This document shows positions 62,974 through 64,000 of a DNA stretch of 64,000 nucleotides, piece by piece. The notes beneath the pieces were generated by a model. That model did not search any database and was not told where the DNA came from. It saw only the letters and a list, made by a program, of their open reading frames with translations. A program made the translations under genes and the position numbers. This DNA is from an uncultured Pseudomonadales bacterium (GTDB lineage: Bacteria > Pseudomonadota > Gammaproteobacteria > Pseudomonadales > Azotimanducaceae), in NCBI GenBank assembly GCA_937921865.1, contig CAKZWF010000045.1, forward strand, positions 1-64,000, written 5' to 3'. The stretch's first letter is position 1. Each line of letters opens with the position of its first letter.

Positions 62974-63002
62974 AAAAGGGGTGACTATCGTCGCCCCTTT
63001 TT
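62974..63002 (+). terminator. Intrinsic terminator of the atp operon
   Basis: GGGGTGAC, 4-nt loop, GTCGCCCC (one G-T pair), preceded by AAAA and followed by TTTTT. A classical bidirectional-looking rho-independent terminator, right after the tandem array and before glmU. Confidence 0.88.
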
Positions 63003-63059
63003 ACATCTCGGGCTCCTATAATCTGCGGGTTAATCCAATGAACTGTGGATCGCTGTCTC

Positions 63060-64000
63060 ATGCAGGAATCTGATTCGTCCGGGAATCTGGAAGTGGTTGT
63101 GCTGGCAGCCGGGCAAGGCAGCCGGATGCGTTCGGCCTTGCCCAAGGTGTTGCATCAACTCGGCGGTCGATCGCTACTCGACCATGTGCTCACCACTGTT
63201 GCCGGTTTGGAGCCAACCCGCGTTCATGTGGTGATTGGCCACGGCGCAGAACTGGTTCGGAAGCGGACCCAGTTACCGGTGATCTGGGTGGAACAGGATC
63301 AACAGCTCGGCACAGGCCATGCAGTGTCTCAGGCGCTGCCTGGCGTAGATGATTCAAGCACGGTGCTTGTCGTATACGGTGATGTGCCGTTGGTCAGCGT
63401 CGATACTCTCAATGCAGCCTGTCGCGAAGCCGCGGAAGGCAACCTGGCGCTGATCACCGCACAGTTCTCTGATCCGGCTCAACTCGGCCGCATCGTTCGT
63501 GGCCCATCAGGCAGTGTGCAGGCCATTGTTGAATATGCTGATGCCAGCGAGGCCCAGCGTGGAATCACTGAAATCAATTCTGGCATCCTGGCGCTCAATG
63601 CGGCGGCGATGAAGCAGCTACTTCGCGAAGTGCAGCCAAAAAATGCCCAGGGCGAATACTATCTCACCGATCTGATCGAGCTGGCCGTGCAGAACAATAT
63701 TGCGGTTAGCGCAATTGCTGCACTGGATCCGGATGAGGTCACAGGCATCAATGATCGCGTGCAACTCGCGCAGCTGGAACGGATTTATCAGCGTAACCAG
63801 GCCGAGCGACTGATGCAGGCTGGCGTCACGCTCGCGGATCCAGCGCGTTTGGACATCCGAGGCGAAGTGACTGCGGGACCAGACTGTTACCTGGATATTA
63901 ACGTGGTGCTGGAAGGTCAGGTGCAGCTCGGTTGCGGGGTCACCATTGGGCCGGGTTGCGTTATTAAGGACAGTGAACTGGCCGATGGAGTGAACGTCGC
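63060..64000 (+). CDS. glmU: Bifunctional GlmU, UDP-GlcNAc synthesis (partial, runs off window)
   Basis: First 313 codons of the bifunctional N-acetylglucosamine-1-phosphate uridyltransferase and glucosamine-1-phosphate acetyltransferase. Nucleotide motif VVLAAGQGSRMRSALPKVL, EQDQQLGTGHAV, VYGDVPL and EINSGILALN; the left-handed beta-helix begins at about residue 250 and the window ends inside it. ATG at 63060 (MQESDSSGNLEVVVLAAG). A TATAAT at 63017-63022 may be the -10 of its own promoter; no good -35 was seen. Confidence 0.95.
   Translation, partial: MQESDSSGNLEVVVLAAGQGSRMRSALPKVLHQLGGRSLLDHVLTTVAGLEPTRVHVVIGHGAELVRKRTQLPVIWVEQDQQLGTGHAVSQALPGVDDSSTVLVVYGDVPLVSVDTLNAACREAAEGNLALITAQFSDPAQLGRIVRGPSGSVQAIVEYADASEAQRGITEINSGILALNAAAMKQLLREVQPKNAQGEYYLTDLIELAVQNNIAVSAIAALDPDEVTGINDRVQLAQLERIYQRNQAERLMQAGVTLADPARLDIRGEVTAGPDCYLDINVVLEGQVQLGCGVTIGPGCVIKDSELADGVNV

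Overview
The window is a contiguous stretch of a gammaproteobacterial chromosome spanning the replication origin. Almost every gene is a recognisable housekeeping gene. Gene content and order resemble the Pseudomonas-type origin region: dnaA-dnaN-recF-gyrB on one side of oriC and rpmH-rnpA-yidD-yidC-mnmE-mnmG-rsmG-parA-parB-atpIBEFHAGDC-glmU on the other. Further out lie two Pseudomonas-like blocks: def-fmt-rsmB-trkA with tsaP, dprA, tsaC and aroE, and polA-engB-cytochrome c4-dsbA. The aa3-type oxidase cluster with a cytochrome c-tailed subunit II, the quinohaemoprotein dehydrogenase and the ergothioneine genes fit a free-living aerobe of the Pseudomonadales/Cellvibrionales type. The species cannot be named from sequence alone. 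I found no tRNA, rRNA, CRISPR array, prophage or insertion sequence.

Layout. 0-10.4 kb: an ENPP-type phosphodiesterase, an MFS exporter, a two-gene envelope pair (coiled-coil protein plus BON-OmpA protein), pyruvate dehydrogenase E1 without its E2/E3 partners, a PQQ dehydrogenase with fused cytochrome c, and an EEP-family hydrolase. 10.4-17.1 kb: dsbA, cytochrome c4, engB, polA, a DUF2782 gene and thrB. 17.1-28.1 kb, minus strand: the cytochrome c oxidase and assembly block (coxB, coxA, cox11, coxC, surf1, an SCO-like gene, ctaB, sco), followed directly by egtB and egtD, with a small DUF2909 gene on the opposite strand. 28-39.3 kb: aroE, tsaC, purE, dprA and tsaP on the minus strand; def, fmt, rsmB, trkA and trkH on the plus strand; then an LpxL-like acyltransferase. 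39.4-47.4 kb: gmhB, plsC, gyrB, recF, dnaN, dnaA and oriC. 47.4-64 kb: the rpmH-to-glmU series, which includes the complete F1Fo ATP synthase operon.

How it works together. ParA and ParB are encoded about 10 kb from two palindromic parS sites that I find inside recF, so the whole origin-segregation system is visible. The oxidase block supplies a proton-pumping terminal oxidase fed by the c-type cytochromes seen here. The ATP synthase operon has a near-consensus sigma-70 promoter and a strong terminator.

I did not find an obviously new multi-gene system. The points most worth checking are: both ergothioneine genes lack ATG, GTG or TTG starts at their expected N-termini; perfect hairpins or palindromes recur in most intergenic gaps of the atp operon; an 18-bp tandem array starts at the atpC stop codon; heme A synthase is missing from an otherwise canonical oxidase cluster; an SCO-like protein lacks the copper-binding histidine; and a hairpin covers the rnpA start codon.
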